Shown: positions 41,103 through 50,438, counted from the stretch's first letter. The stretch is DNA of 64,000 bases from Streptomyces sp. NBC_01217 (GCF_035994185.1 NZ_CP108538.1:4193501-4257500); one strand, 5' to 3'. Translations and numbers: made by a program. The notes: generated from the sequence alone by a model not told the origin.

Positions 41103-41888
41103 TCACGGATGGGGGTCGGCGGAGGCCGCCTGCTGCGGATCATGGCCCGCCGAGTGCTCGGGAGTTCCCGCCGGAGTCCCGGCGCGGGTGCCCGCCCGGG
41201 CCTTCGACTCAAGCCGGTCCGCCCAGTTCAGCGCGTGCGCGTTGAAGCCGTCCAGCGCCGCGCGCACCGCGTCGTGGTCGCCGAGCGAGATCGCCGCGAC
41301 CAGGGCCGGGTGGCCGTCCCAGAGCGCGTCCCGGGCGTCCGGGTCATTGCGCAGATAGGGCACCGCGAACACCCACGCCTGGACGCGCAGCCGGTGCAGG
41401 AAATCGGTGATGTACGTGTTGCCCACGAGCGCGCCCAGCTCGCGCCAGAACCGCAGGTCGTAGCCGATGAGGATGTCGAGGTCGCCGCCCTGTGCCGCCC
41501 GTGCGGCCTCCTGGGCCCTGCGGCGTACGGAAACGAGGCAGTCCCGGTGCGCCGCCCGCTGCGCGGCCGACAGCGTGGGCCCGCCGAAGATGCCGCTGAC
41601 GACTCCGTCTATGACCAGCGTGCGGGCCTCGACCATCGAGCGGTAGTCCGGGACGGTGAACTCCCGCACCCGGAAACCGCGGTGCTGGTCCGATTCGAGC
41701 AGGCCCTGCGCGGAGAGATCGAAGAGCGCCTCGCGCACGGGCGTCGCCGAGACGCCGTACTGCTCGGCGATCTGCTTGACGGTGAACTCCCGTCCCGGTT
41801 GCAGACGCCCGGCAAGCACTTCGTCACGCAGCGCGTCCGCGATCTGCTGCCGCAGCGTACTGCGGGTTACAGCTCCGCTCGCGCCCAT
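41103..41888 (-). CDS. GntR-family regulator, FCD subgroup
   Basis: 261 aa. N-terminal winged helix-turn-helix (LRQQIADALRDEVLAGRLQPGREFTVKQIAEQYGVSATPVREALFDLSAQGLL) and a C-terminal all-helical FCD ligand domain (VEARTLVIDGVV, IGYDLRFWRELGALVGN with candidate metal-binding residues, DGHPALVAAISLGDHDAVRAALDGF). FCD members usually sense carboxylic acids. The disordered tail has a TRAGTPAGTPE repeat. It lies next to and in the same direction as the class III aminotransferase (126 bp upstream), which may be its target. Confidence 0.85.
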   Translation of the reverse strand: MGASGAVTRSTLRQQIADALRDEVLAGRLQPGREFTVKQIAEQYGVSATPVREALFDLSAQGLLESDQHRGFRVREFTVPDYRSMVEARTLVIDGVVSGIFGGPTLSAAQRAAHRDCLVSVRRRAQEAARAAQGGDLDILIGYDLRFWRELGALVGNTYITDFLHRLRVQAWVFAVPYLRNDPDARDALWDGHPALVAAISLGDHDAVRAALDGFNAHALNWADRLESKARAGTRAGTPAGTPEHSAGHDPQQAASADPHP

Positions 41889-42015
41889 GGCGCCCCTTCC
41901 CGTTTTTCGGCTCGGGTCACTTTAAGCCAGGGCCGCGGTGCCCGGATCCGGGCAGGGGAAGGGGCGCCGTGACGCCGGACCGCGCGGGCCCGTACGGGGG
42001 CCGCGGGCCCGTGCG

Positions 42016-43389
42016 CTACACCGTGTACTCGTCCGCCACCGCCAGCGCCACGTCGAGAGCCGCGAGGCCCTCCTTGGCCTCGGCCTCGGTGACGTTGCAG
42101 GCCGGAACGGCGTGGGTGCGGTTCATGTTGATGAAGGGCCACAGGCCGTTCTTCTTCGCCGCCGCCCCGAAGGCCGCCATCGCGGCGTTTGCCGCACCCG
42201 TCGCGTTGTACGGGACCAGCGGCTCGCGGGTCTCCTTGTCACGGACCAGCTCCAGCGCCCAGAACGCGCCGAGGCCGCGGACCTCGCCGACCGACGGGTG
42301 GCGCTCGGCCAGGTCGCGCAGGCCCGGGCCGAGGACCGTCTCGCCGATGTGGGCGGCGTTCTCGATGACCTTCTCGTCCTCCATCACATGGATGGTGGCG
42401 ACAGCGGCCGCGCAGGCCAGCGGATGACCGGAGTAGGTCAGTCCGCCCGGGTAGGCACGGGTCTCGAAGGTGGCGGCGATCTCGGCGGAGATGGCGACAC
42501 CGCCGAGCGGTACGTAACCGGAGTTGACGCCCTTGGCGAAGGTCATCAGGTCGGGCGTGACGTCGAAGTGGTCGGCGGCGAACCACTTGCCGGTACGCCC
42601 GAAGCCCGCCATCACCTCGTCGAGGATGAAGACGATGCCGTACCGGTCGCAGATCTCGCGCACGCCCGCGAGGTAGCCGGGCGGCGGCGTCATGATGCCC
42701 GCCGTGCCGGGGATCGTCTCCAGGATGATCGCCGCGATGGTGGCGGCGCCCTCGAAGGCGAGGGTGTCCTCCAGGTGCTGGAGCGCGCGGGCGCACTCCT
42801 CGGCCTCCGTCTCTGCGTGGAACGGCGAGCGGTAGAGGAACGGCGCCCAGAAGCGGACGACGCCCGCCGAGCCGTTGTCGGACGGCCAGCGGCGCGGGTC
42901 ACCGGTCAGGTTGATCGCGGTGGAGGTGGCGCCGTGGTACGAGCGGTAGGCGGAGAGCACCTTCGTACGGCCGGTGTGCAGCCGGGCCATCCGGACGGCG
43001 TTCTCGACGGCCTCCGCGCCGCCGTTGGTGAAGAAGATCTTGTCCAGGTCGCCGGGGGTGCGCTCGGCGATGAGGCGTGCGGCCTCGGAGCGCGCCTCGA
43101 TCGCGAAGGCGGGGGCGAAGGTGGTGAGCCTGCCCGCCTGCTCCTGGATCGCTGCGACGACGGTGGGGTGCTGATAGCCGATGTTGGTGTAGACGAGGCC
43201 GCTGGTGAAGTCCAGGTAGCGGTTGCCGTCGTAGTCCCAGAAGTACGCCCCCTCGGCGCCGGCGACGGCGAGCGGGTCGATCAGGCCCTGGGCGGACCAG
43301 GAGTGGAACACGTGCGCACGGTCGGCGGCCTTCACGGCCGCACCGGCTGCGGGGTCGACATGCGGGGCATGAGGGGCATGAGGGGTCAT
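42016..43389 (-). CDS. Class III PLP-dependent aminotransferase
   Basis: 457 aa. Fold-type I enzyme of the omega-aminotransferase group (putrescine, taurine, beta-alanine, 4-aminobutyrate): FTNGGAEAVENAVRMAR for phosphate binding, SAYRSYHGATSTAINL, FILDEVMAGFGRTGKWFA with the PLP-pairing Asp, and TFAKGVNSGYVPLGGVAIS with the Schiff-base lysine. The N-terminal His-rich MTPHAPHAPHVDP is unusual. Substrate cannot be read. Divergent from the Ser/Thr kinase gene with a 258-bp gap. Confidence 0.9.
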   Translation of the reverse strand: MTPHAPHAPHVDPAAGAAVKAADRAHVFHSWSAQGLIDPLAVAGAEGAYFWDYDGNRYLDFTSGLVYTNIGYQHPTVVAAIQEQAGRLTTFAPAFAIEARSEAARLIAERTPGDLDKIFFTNGGAEAVENAVRMARLHTGRTKVLSAYRSYHGATSTAINLTGDPRRWPSDNGSAGVVRFWAPFLYRSPFHAETEAEECARALQHLEDTLAFEGAATIAAIILETIPGTAGIMTPPPGYLAGVREICDRYGIVFILDEVMAGFGRTGKWFAADHFDVTPDLMTFAKGVNSGYVPLGGVAISAEIAATFETRAYPGGLTYSGHPLACAAAVATIHVMEDEKVIENAAHIGETVLGPGLRDLAERHPSVGEVRGLGAFWALELVRDKETREPLVPYNATGAANAAMAAFGAAAKKNGLWPFINMNRTHAVPACNVTEAEAKEGLAALDVALAVADEYTV

Positions 43390-43647
43390 GCGGCGAGCGT
43401 AGGTCGGGCGGGGAGCGGCTCGACATGACCACGTTGTATGCCGTGGGGCGCGTTGCTGTGCAGGGTGTCGCGTCCGGAAGCGGGCCCGGCCGAATCAAGC
43501 CCGCCCGGCGTTCGAGGACGGAACCGGAAGAGGAAGCACCGGGCACCCCGCGTACGGGCGTGAAGAAATCCCGCCCCGCCGCCGCACAGCACCGCAGCTA
43601 TTCTCAACGCGTTCCGGCGTATCGCCGTACGGGGGAGGACACGCACC

Positions 43648-45474
43648 ATGGAAAAGCTCGGGCCCACCGACCCGCAACGCATCGGCGCCTACCGCCTGCT
43701 CGGCCGCGTCGGCGCGGGCGGCATGGGACAGGTCTACCTCGCCCGCTCCGACCGCGGCCGCACCGTGGCCATCAAACTCGTACGCGGCGCACTCGCCGAG
43801 CAGCAGGAGTTCCGCGACCGCTTCCGCCAGGAGGTCCACTCCACCCGCCAGGTCGGCTCCTCCTGGACCGCCCCCGTGCTGGACGCCGACACCGAGGCCG
43901 CCGTGCCCTGGGTCGCGACCGGATACGTCGCCGGGCCCTCCCTGCACGCCACCGTCTCCGGCGCGTACGGCCCCCTGCCCGAGCGTTCGGTCCACATCCT
44001 GGGCGCCGGCCTCACCCACGCCCTCCAGGCCATCCACGCCGCCGGACTCATCCACCGCGACCTCAAGCCCTCCAACATCCTGCTGACCATCGACGGCCCG
44101 CGCGTCATCGACTTCGGCATAGCCCGGGCGCTCGACACCGCCACCGACGGCGGCCTCACCCGCACCGGCGCCCTGGTCGGTTCGCCCGGTTTCATGGCGC
44201 CCGAGCAGATCCGGAGCGAACGCGTCACCCCGGCGTGCGACGTGTTCTGTCTCGGCTCGGTGCTGGCGTACGCGTCGACCGGCCGCCTCCCGTTCGGGGC
44301 CTCCGACAGCGGCGTGCACGCGCAGTTGTTCCGGATCGCTCAGGAGGACCCGGACCTGACCGGCATCCCGGCCGGCCTCGTCGAACTCATCAAGGACTGC
44401 CTGCACAAGGACCCGGCCGCCCGTCCGACGACGGAAACGATTCTGGAACGCCTTGCCGACCGCGACCCGGCAGCGACGGCGACGGAGCCCTGGCTCCCCG
44501 GCGCCCTCATCGCCCAGCTCGGCCGTCACGCCGTCGAACTGCTCGACTCCGAGGACCCGGAGGAAGCGGCCCAGCAGGAACCCGTCGCGGACAAGGCCCC
44601 CGCGGTCCGGCCCGCGCCCGCGCTCGCTCCTGCACCCGCTCCCGAGACGCCGCCCGGCGCCGTCCACACGCTCCCCACCATGGCCGGCGTCCCCATGCCA
44701 CCCCTCGCCCCGCCCGCGCCGCCCGCCCCCGCGTACGGCTATCCGCAGCTGCCCGCCCAGCAGAACCACGCCGGGTACGGATACCCGCAACAACAGCACC
44801 AGCAGCAGCACCAGCCCGGCTTCGGCCCCACACCCCCGTACGGCCCCGTCTACCCCATCGCCCCACAGCCCGGCCCCGAACCCGCCCGCCGCGGCAAGGG
44901 CTCGACCATCGCCCTCGTCGCGGTCGCCCTGCTCGTCGCCATCGGCGCGGGCGGCTCGGTCTACGCGCTCATGAGCAACAGCGGGGCGACGCCCAACTCG
45001 TCCCCCACCGCCTCCCCGTCCCCCTCGGACACCTCGTCCGACTCCCCCGTCACCGACGCCCCGTCGTCCCCGGACACGGACTCCTCCCCCTCCGACGAGC
45101 AGAAGAACAGCGACGGCCCCGTCCCGGCCGACTACCTCGGCAACTGGTCGGGCTCCATCGACAACGCCTCGGGCCACTCCACCCGCGAACTCGTCATCCA
45201 GCAGGGCACGGTCGGCCAGACCGTCCTCACCCTCACCGCGGACGGCCCGCTCGACTCCGGCGGCTCCTACCACTGCGTCTTCCAGGCGGACCTGGCCGCG
45301 GAACCGTCCGCTTCCGGACCGGTGGAGGTCGGCCCCTCCACGGTCGTCGTCGGCGAGCCCATGGCGTCCTGCACCGCGGGCAGCCCCACCACGCTCACCC
45401 TGCTCCCGGACGGCTCCCTGCGCCGCCAGAACACGGACACCGGCGAGCAGCTCACGTACACCAAGTCCGACTGA
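43648..45474 (+). CDS. Ser/Thr protein kinase, membrane-anchored
   Basis: 608 aa. Kinase domain 1-280: glycine loop GRVGAGGMGQVYLA (19-32), ATP lysine K43 (AIKLV), catalytic loop HRDLKPSN (136-143), DFG (155-157) and APE (184-186), all intact. Then a Pro/Ala/Gln-rich linker (~310-420, with a QQQHQQQH run), one transmembrane helix (TIALVAVALLVAIGAGGSVYALM), a Ser/Asp/Pro-rich stalk and a ~110-residue external domain (DYLGNWSGSIDNASG, YHCVFQAD) that may sense a wall or extracellular ligand. Like other PknB-type kinases of actinobacteria, but without PASTA repeats. Confidence 0.9.
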   Translation: MEKLGPTDPQRIGAYRLLGRVGAGGMGQVYLARSDRGRTVAIKLVRGALAEQQEFRDRFRQEVHSTRQVGSSWTAPVLDADTEAAVPWVATGYVAGPSLHATVSGAYGPLPERSVHILGAGLTHALQAIHAAGLIHRDLKPSNILLTIDGPRVIDFGIARALDTATDGGLTRTGALVGSPGFMAPEQIRSERVTPACDVFCLGSVLAYASTGRLPFGASDSGVHAQLFRIAQEDPDLTGIPAGLVELIKDCLHKDPAARPTTETILERLADRDPAATATEPWLPGALIAQLGRHAVELLDSEDPEEAAQQEPVADKAPAVRPAPALAPAPAPETPPGAVHTLPTMAGVPMPPLAPPAPPAPAYGYPQLPAQQNHAGYGYPQQQHQQQHQPGFGPTPPYGPVYPIAPQPGPEPARRGKGSTIALVAVALLVAIGAGGSVYALMSNSGATPNSSPTASPSPSDTSSDSPVTDAPSSPDTDSSPSDEQKNSDGPVPADYLGNWSGSIDNASGHSTRELVIQQGTVGQTVLTLTADGPLDSGGSYHCVFQADLAAEPSASGPVEVGPSTVVVGEPMASCTAGSPTTLTLLPDGSLRRQNTDTGEQLTYTKSD

Positions 45475-45882
45475 TCAGCCCAGCAGCGCGGACGCCGCGT
45501 TGAGCAGTAACAGGGTGTGGACGAACCTGTCAGGCCCTGTCGGCGGAAAGTGCCACGCCAGCGGCCATGTACGGCCGATCAGGGCCGGAATCGGTACGTA
45601 ACTGATCCGGCCCGCCGTCGCGTTCAGCAAAGTCGCCCCTTCCGGCCAGGACTTCCGTACGGTGCTGCCGGCCGGGACCAGGAAGTACACCGCCCGCCGC
45701 CCGTTGGCCTCGGTGACGACGGGCCCGGGCTCACCGCCCGTGATCGCCTCCATGAGGAGGGCCAGCTGCCGCCCTTCGTCGCCGTCCACGCGCACGGCGT
45801 CGAATTGCACGCCCGCCTTGCGGAGTTGAAATCCGGAGGCCGGAATCCATTCAAGGTTGAGTTCACTTTTCGGTGCATTCAC
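45475..45882 (-). CDS. Conserved hypothetical protein next to IS630
   Basis: 135 aa from ATG 45882. Soluble, no signal: LNLEWIPASGFQLRKAGVQFDAVRV, PGPVVTEANGRRAVYFLVPAG, WPLAWHFPPTGPDRFVHTLLLLNA. It resembles short Streptomyces proteins of unknown function with similarity to part of bifunctional DNA primase/polymerase N-terminal domains (LRKAG, GDPGPVV, YFLVPPG). Ends directly against the stop of the kinase gene, so the two converge with no spacer; the IS lies 46 bp before its start and may have altered its promoter. Confidence 0.6.
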   Translation of the reverse strand: MNAPKSELNLEWIPASGFQLRKAGVQFDAVRVDGDEGRQLALLMEAITGGEPGPVVTEANGRRAVYFLVPAGSTVRKSWPEGATLLNATAGRISYVPIPALIGRTWPLAWHFPPTGPDRFVHTLLLLNAASALLG

Positions 45883-45928
45883 AGGACCAGTCTGGCCCCG
45901 ATTGGTTAGCGTTTCCCTTGACTGACTA

Positions 45929-47099
45929 GTGTCTCGTGATCCTGTTCATGTCAGTTCGAGTTGTTATTAACGAGTTTCTTCACGTTGGTCGCGACGAGTC
46001 GGACCTTCGCGAGGACCTCGCCGGCGGTCGCGGTCCAAGTGAACGGTTTCGCTGTCGTGTTCCAGGAGTTGATGTAGTCGCGGATCTGTTTGATCAGGAC
46101 GTTGACGCTGGAGAACGTGCCGCGGCGGATGGACTGCCGGGTCAGGATTCCGAACCAGATCTCGATCTGGTTCAGCCACGAGGAACCGACGGGAGTGAAA
46201 TGGAAGTGGACTTGCGGGTTCTTGACCAGCCACTCCTTGACCTCCGGGGTGGTGTGCGTCGAGAGGTTGTCCAGGACGACATGGATGTCCTTCCCGGCGT
46301 GCGGTTTCACCGCCTTCTTCAAGAAGGCCAGGAAATCCTTGCCGTTCCGGGTCGGCCTGCACTCGCCGAGCACTTCACCAGTGGTCACGTTCAGGGCGGC
46401 GAACAGGTTCGTGGTGCCGTGCCGGACGTAGTCGGCGGTGCGCTTCTCGCTCGCCGCGAAGGCGACCGGCAGCACCGGCTGGGTCCGGTCCAGCGCCTGG
46501 ATCTGCGTCTTCTCGTCGATCGAGAGGACCACCGCGCCGCCCGGCGGGGCCAGATACAGGCCGATCACGTCGGCCACCTTCTCCGCGAACGCGGGATCTT
46601 TGGAAATCTTGAAGGTGCCGGACCGGTGCGGCTTCAGGCTCTCCTCCCGCCAGACGCGCGCGATGTAGTGCCAGGACACGGTGATGTTCTCGGCCCGCTC
46701 CAGATACTTCGCCAACTCCCGCGTGGACCAGCGCGAAAGCCCCGTGCCGTCCGGCGGCGTCATGCGCGTCAGCGCAATCACCCGGGCCCGCACCCGCGCC
46801 GGCACCTGTTCCCGCGCGCCACCGGGACGCTCACCTTCCAGCCCGGCCAGGCCCTGCTCGGCATAGCGGATCTTCCAGCGGTCCACGGTCGGCAGCGACA
46901 CCCCGAGCAGCTCCGCAATGTCCTTGCGCCGACGCCCCTCACTCGACCACAGAACGATCCGGCCCCGCGTAGCGATGTCCGCAGGAACGTCCCGGCTGTT
47001 CACCAACTCCCGCAACTCGGCGGCCTGTTCCACGGAGATCTCCACACCAAGAGACCCTGCCATACAAGATCAAGTAACGCTGACGGAATCACGAGACAC
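45929..47099. mobile_element. IS630-family insertion sequence
   Basis: 1171 bp bounded by inverted repeats GTGTCTCGTGAT (45929-45940) and ATCACGAGACAC (47088-47099), with TA at both flanks (45927-45928, 47100-47101), the target duplication of IS630/Tc1-mariner elements. One intact transposase gene on the minus strand. Both ends and the gene are undamaged, so it may still be mobile. It inserted between the 135-aa gene and the XRE regulator. Confidence 0.9.
45951..47063 (-). CDS. IS630-family DDE transposase
   Basis: 370 aa. N-terminal helix-turn-helix (TRGRIVLWSSEGRRRKDIAELLGVSLPTVDRWK) followed by a second winged-helix region (LSRWSTRELAKYLERAENITVS), then the catalytic core with the three acidic residues: VVLSIDEKTQIQALD (D), IHVVLDNLSTHTTPE (D), SWLNQIEIWFG (E). 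It cuts and pastes the element at TA sites. Full length and uninterrupted. It sits inside the ends of the element at 45929-47099. Confidence 0.95.
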   Translation of the reverse strand: MAGSLGVEISVEQAAELRELVNSRDVPADIATRGRIVLWSSEGRRRKDIAELLGVSLPTVDRWKIRYAEQGLAGLEGERPGGAREQVPARVRARVIALTRMTPPDGTGLSRWSTRELAKYLERAENITVSWHYIARVWREESLKPHRSGTFKISKDPAFAEKVADVIGLYLAPPGGAVVLSIDEKTQIQALDRTQPVLPVAFAASEKRTADYVRHGTTNLFAALNVTTGEVLGECRPTRNGKDFLAFLKKAVKPHAGKDIHVVLDNLSTHTTPEVKEWLVKNPQVHFHFTPVGSSWLNQIEIWFGILTRQSIRRGTFSSVNVLIKQIRDYINSWNTTAKPFTWTATAGEVLAKVRLVATNVKKLVNNNSN

Positions 47100-47172
47100 T
47101 AGGGGCGTCGTATACCCGTTGATTCGTGTGAACTCCCTTGAAATTCAGTTGAGTTCGGCGGGTCTGGGTAGT

Positions 47173-47192
47173 GACCGGTTGAGACCGGTTGA
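47173..47192. repeat. Tandem 10-bp direct repeat before the XRE gene
   Basis: GACCGGTTGA occurs twice with no spacer (47173-47182 and 47183-47192), 8 bp ahead of the ribosome-binding site of the XRE/DUF5753 regulator. Probably its own operator or part of the promoter. Confidence 0.5.
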
Positions 47193-47209
47193 GTCGAAAA
47201 GGGATCGCA

Positions 47210-48046
47210 GTGGCGCGAGCAGGGAACAAGGAGACGGCAAGTCCGACGGCACAGATGGTGGCCGAGGTCGCCCGCACAATGCGTATCAAGCGCAAGTGGA
47301 CACAAGAACGCCTGGGCAGCGAAATCGGCTACTCAGCAGCGGCGGTGAGTGCGATGGAGACCTGCGCACAGCCCGCGAGCGACGACATGTTGGCAGCGTT
47401 GGAGCGCGTACTCGGTGACAGCACCGGCATCTTCGAGACAGCGCGGAAGTACATCCGGATGGAGAAGTATCCGGATGAGTTCAAGAGCTATGTTCCCCTG
47501 GAGCAGACGGCAGTAAGAATCCAGCTGTACGCAATGGACTTCGTCCACGGACTGTTTCAGACGGAGGCATACGCTCGGGCGTTGATCGGCGGAGGATATC
47601 CTCCGCTTCCCGATGCGCGAGTGGATGAACTCGTCGAGGCGCGGATGGCCCGCAGAGCCCTCCTCGACCGGGACCCGGCGGCGCTCATCGAGCTGGTCCT
47701 GGAGGAATCCGTACTCACCCGGGTATACGGCGGCAAGGAAGTCATGCAGGAGCAGATGCGGCACCTCGCCGAGTGCGCCCGGCGTCGCAACGTCACGCTT
47801 CAAGTGCTGCCCTTGGACCCGGGCCCAGGCGGCGAGTACGCCGGAGGCCACGGCAGCTTGAACGTTCTGGAGACCCCGGACCACCAGCACCTGACTTATC
47901 TGGAAGTGCAGGAGGAGAGCTGGCTGATCAACGACCCAGCAAAGGTCAGCAGGTACGCCCAGCGCTGTGCGAAGATCCGGGCACAGGCCCTGGGTCCTCA
48001 CAAATCGCTAAACCTCATCGAGCGGTTGGCAGGAGATCAGCAATGA
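47210..48046 (+). CDS. XRE-family regulator with DUF5753
   Basis: 278 aa from GTG 47210 (AAGGG 6 nt upstream; an earlier in-frame start at 47189 has no ribosome-binding site). N-terminal helix-turn-helix MVAEVARTMRIKRKWTQERLGSEIGYSAAAVSAMET, then the DUF5753 ligand-type domain: FVPLEQTAVRIQLYAMDFVHGLFQTEAYARAL, ELVLEESVLTRVYGGKEVMQEQMRHL, VTLQVLPLDPG. Streptomyces has dozens of such regulators paired with DUF397 proteins (the WhiJ-like system), where the DUF397 partner relieves repression in development or antibiotic production. Its stop overlaps the DUF397 ATG (ATGA). The IS630 lies 110 bp upstream. Confidence 0.85.
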   Translation: MARAGNKETASPTAQMVAEVARTMRIKRKWTQERLGSEIGYSAAAVSAMETCAQPASDDMLAALERVLGDSTGIFETARKYIRMEKYPDEFKSYVPLEQTAVRIQLYAMDFVHGLFQTEAYARALIGGGYPPLPDARVDELVEARMARRALLDRDPAALIELVLEESVLTRVYGGKEVMQEQMRHLAECARRRNVTLQVLPLDPGPGGEYAGGHGSLNVLETPDHQHLTYLEVQEESWLINDPAKVSRYAQRCAKIRAQALGPHKSLNLIERLAGDQQ

Positions 48047-48279
48047 GCAACACACTTCGTTGGTTCAAGACCAGCTACAGCGACAGCGGTGGTGGCAACT
48101 GCGTCGAAGTGGCCTTCGACTGGCACAAGTCCTCGTACAGCGCGGCCAACGGCGGCGACTGCATCGAGGTCGCGACCTGCCCCCACGCCGTCCACGTCCG
48201 GGACTCCAAGGTGCCCGAAGGGCCCACCTTCGCGGTCGCTCCCGAGGCCTGGTCGACGTTCCTCACCTGGGCGAACTGA
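48043..48279 (+). CDS. DUF397 protein with duplicated N-terminal half
   Basis: 78 aa, coupled to the regulator gene (ATGA). DUF397 proteins are ~60 aa; here the opening block occurs twice: WFKTSYSDSGGGNCVEVA and WHKSSYSAANGGDCIEVA, followed by one copy of the second half (VHVRDSKVPEGPTFAVAPEAWSTFL). The family partners XRE/DUF5753 repressors. The duplication is unusual and could be an internal fusion of two tandem copies. Confidence 0.85.
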   Translation: MSNTLRWFKTSYSDSGGGNCVEVAFDWHKSSYSAANGGDCIEVATCPHAVHVRDSKVPEGPTFAVAPEAWSTFLTWAN

Positions 48280-48420
48280 CGCTGCACGGGGCCGGGGACG
48301 CCCCGGCCCCGTAAATGTTCACGGCATGTCATTGGCATGCCATACCCTGCGATCCGGGCCGCACCTCTCTCTCATCTCCGGGTGCCACGCGGCCCTCTTT
48401 TACCGTGGGGGTACATCATT

Positions 48421-50412
48421 TTGCGTACGCGCAGAATCTCGACCGCGACTTCGCTCGCGGTCCTCTTCAGTTCAGTGGTTCTGGTCGGCGGTGCGGCGAA
48501 CCCGGCTGCCGCCGACTCCAGCAAGATCCTTCCCGCCGCGTCGGTCGGCGACATCGTCGCGGACGGTGTGCATCAGCGGGTCTTCATCAGTGACCCGGCC
48601 GGCGGCAAGGTGCTCGTCGCCGACTACAGCGGCAATGTCGTCGGCACGATCCCGTCGCTGCCGGGCGTGACCGGCCTGGAACTGTCCGCCGACTTCGGCA
48701 CGTTGTACGCCGCTGTGCCGGGCGTCGATGCCATCGTGACGATCGACACGGCGGCTCTCCAGGAGTCCGCGCGGTACGCGACCGGCGATGGCACCGACCC
48801 GAAGTTCCCGGCGCTGGCGGGCGGGAAGCTCTGGTTCGGGTACGGCGGGGGCGGCTCGGGCCACATCGGTTCGCTCGACCTGTCCGGCGCCGAGCCGGTC
48901 GTCACCCTGGACCAGGAGACGAACAGCACCTGGTACGGGGCCCCGACTTTGGCCTCCGCCCCGGGTGCGCCGGACACACTGGCCGCCGGTATCGAGTCCC
49001 AGAGCCCGACCTATCTGGCCGTCTACGACGTGTCCTCGGGTTCGGCCACGCGGACCGCGTTCCTGTCGACCGACGGGGGCAACTTGCGCGACCTCGCGTT
49101 GAGCCCGGACGGCAAGCAGGTCGTGGTGGCCAGCGCGTCTCCCTACTACCACCAGGCGTACCGGACGTCGGACCTCACGCCGGACGTCAAGTACGCATCC
49201 GACTCGTACCCCAACGCCGTCGACATCGCCCCGAACGGCACGGTCGCCGCAGGCTCGTCCAGCTGGTACTCGCCGGATGTGTACATCTACAAGCAGGACG
49301 CCACGGCCAAGCCGGTCCGGACGTACGAGTTCCCCAACACCGGAAACAGCAGCGGTTCGGACACCCTGGAGGACTCGGGCCTGGCCTGGGCGCCGGACAC
49401 CAGCCGACTGTTCGCGGTCACGGTCAACAGCGAGGGCGTACGTTCTCTGCGGGTCCTCACCGACGCCGTCAAGTCCGCGACGACGGTCACGGTCAGCGCG
49501 CCGGAGAAGTCGGCGCTCGGCAAGAAGCTCACGGTCACGGGCCGGGTGAAGTCCGAGGGCGCGTTCCCGACCGGTGCGAAGGCCACGGTGACGCGTACCG
49601 ACATCGAGTCGCCCAAGGGCAGGACGCTCCCCTCGGTGACGCTGAAGTCGGACGGCAGCTTCTCCTTCACCGACACCCCGACCGCGGGCGGTCAGGTCAC
49701 GTACAAGGTGTCCTACGCGGGCGACGCGGCCCACTCCGCGGCCTCCGGCTCCGACAAGGTCGCCGTCCCCCGGACGGTCACCTCGCTGACGCTGAACCAC
49801 AACAAGGCGCTGTACTCCTACGGCACCGATGTCTCGTTCACCGCGCACCTCGGCAAGACGTACAAGAACCGGACCGTCGAGCTGTGGGTGGACCCGTTCG
49901 GTTCGGACAAGCCGAAGAAGCTGGTGAAGACCGGCAAGGTCAACTCCTCGGGCAATCTGTCCACCACCGTCGACATGACCCGCGACACCACCGTCACCGC
50001 CGTCTTCAAGGGCGACGGCCGCTACACGTCCAAGACGGTCACGTCCACGGCGTACGCCAAGGTGAAGGTCTCGACCTCCATCTCCAAGCAGTACAAGACG
50101 GCCAAGATCGGCTCGACGTCGTACGCGTACTTCCACAAGAAGACCAACCCGGTCTTCACCACGACGATGACGTACTACAAGAACCGCTCGCACAAGCTGT
50201 CCCTGCAGCTCTACTACCAGGGCAAGTGGTACGACGCGGGCTCGCAGTACTTCAAGCTCGGCACCGGCGGCAAGTCCGTCGTGACGCTCACCGGCACCCA
50301 CGACACGGGGTACCGGATGCGCGTCCGCGCCTCGTACGTGAACGGCACCTCGGGCGACACCGTGAACTCGACCACCAGCGGCACCTGGAAGTACTTCATC
50401 TTCACGAAGTAA
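48421..50412 (+). CDS. Secreted beta-propeller/Ig-like repeat protein
   Basis: 663 aa from TTG 48421 (GGGGG about 9 nt upstream), which gives a clean Sec signal: RTRRISTATSLAVLFSSVVLVGG, cleavage near NPAAADS. Residues ~35-360 form a YVTN-like propeller (VFISDPAGGKVLVADYSGNVVGTIPSL, DLALSPDGKQVVVASAS), then two or three Ig-like beta domains (~365-545, SKATTVTVSAPEKSALGKKLTVTGRV) and a ~100-residue Tyr/Lys-rich C-terminal domain (YYKNRSHKLSLQLYYQGKWYDAGSQYFKLG). No LPXTG or membrane anchor, so released or wall-bound by non-covalent means. Function unknown; likely an exported adhesin or matrix-type protein. Confidence 0.7.
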   Translation: MRTRRISTATSLAVLFSSVVLVGGAANPAAADSSKILPAASVGDIVADGVHQRVFISDPAGGKVLVADYSGNVVGTIPSLPGVTGLELSADFGTLYAAVPGVDAIVTIDTAALQESARYATGDGTDPKFPALAGGKLWFGYGGGGSGHIGSLDLSGAEPVVTLDQETNSTWYGAPTLASAPGAPDTLAAGIESQSPTYLAVYDVSSGSATRTAFLSTDGGNLRDLALSPDGKQVVVASASPYYHQAYRTSDLTPDVKYASDSYPNAVDIAPNGTVAAGSSSWYSPDVYIYKQDATAKPVRTYEFPNTGNSSGSDTLEDSGLAWAPDTSRLFAVTVNSEGVRSLRVLTDAVKSATTVTVSAPEKSALGKKLTVTGRVKSEGAFPTGAKATVTRTDIESPKGRTLPSVTLKSDGSFSFTDTPTAGGQVTYKVSYAGDAAHSAASGSDKVAVPRTVTSLTLNHNKALYSYGTDVSFTAHLGKTYKNRTVELWVDPFGSDKPKKLVKTGKVNSSGNLSTTVDMTRDTTVTAVFKGDGRYTSKTVTSTAYAKVKVSTSISKQYKTAKIGSTSYAYFHKKTNPVFTTTMTYYKNRSHKLSLQLYYQGKWYDAGSQYFKLGTGGKSVVTLTGTHDTGYRMRVRASYVNGTSGDTVNSTTSGTWKYFIFTK

Positions 50413-50438
50413 CCGGGCCCGGGCGGGCAGGCGAATGA

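Noticed and set aside
45918..47115. TTGACT left of the IS and TATACC right of it as a promoter split by the insertion
   Set aside because: After removing the IS the spacing would be 14 bp, too short for a normal promoter.
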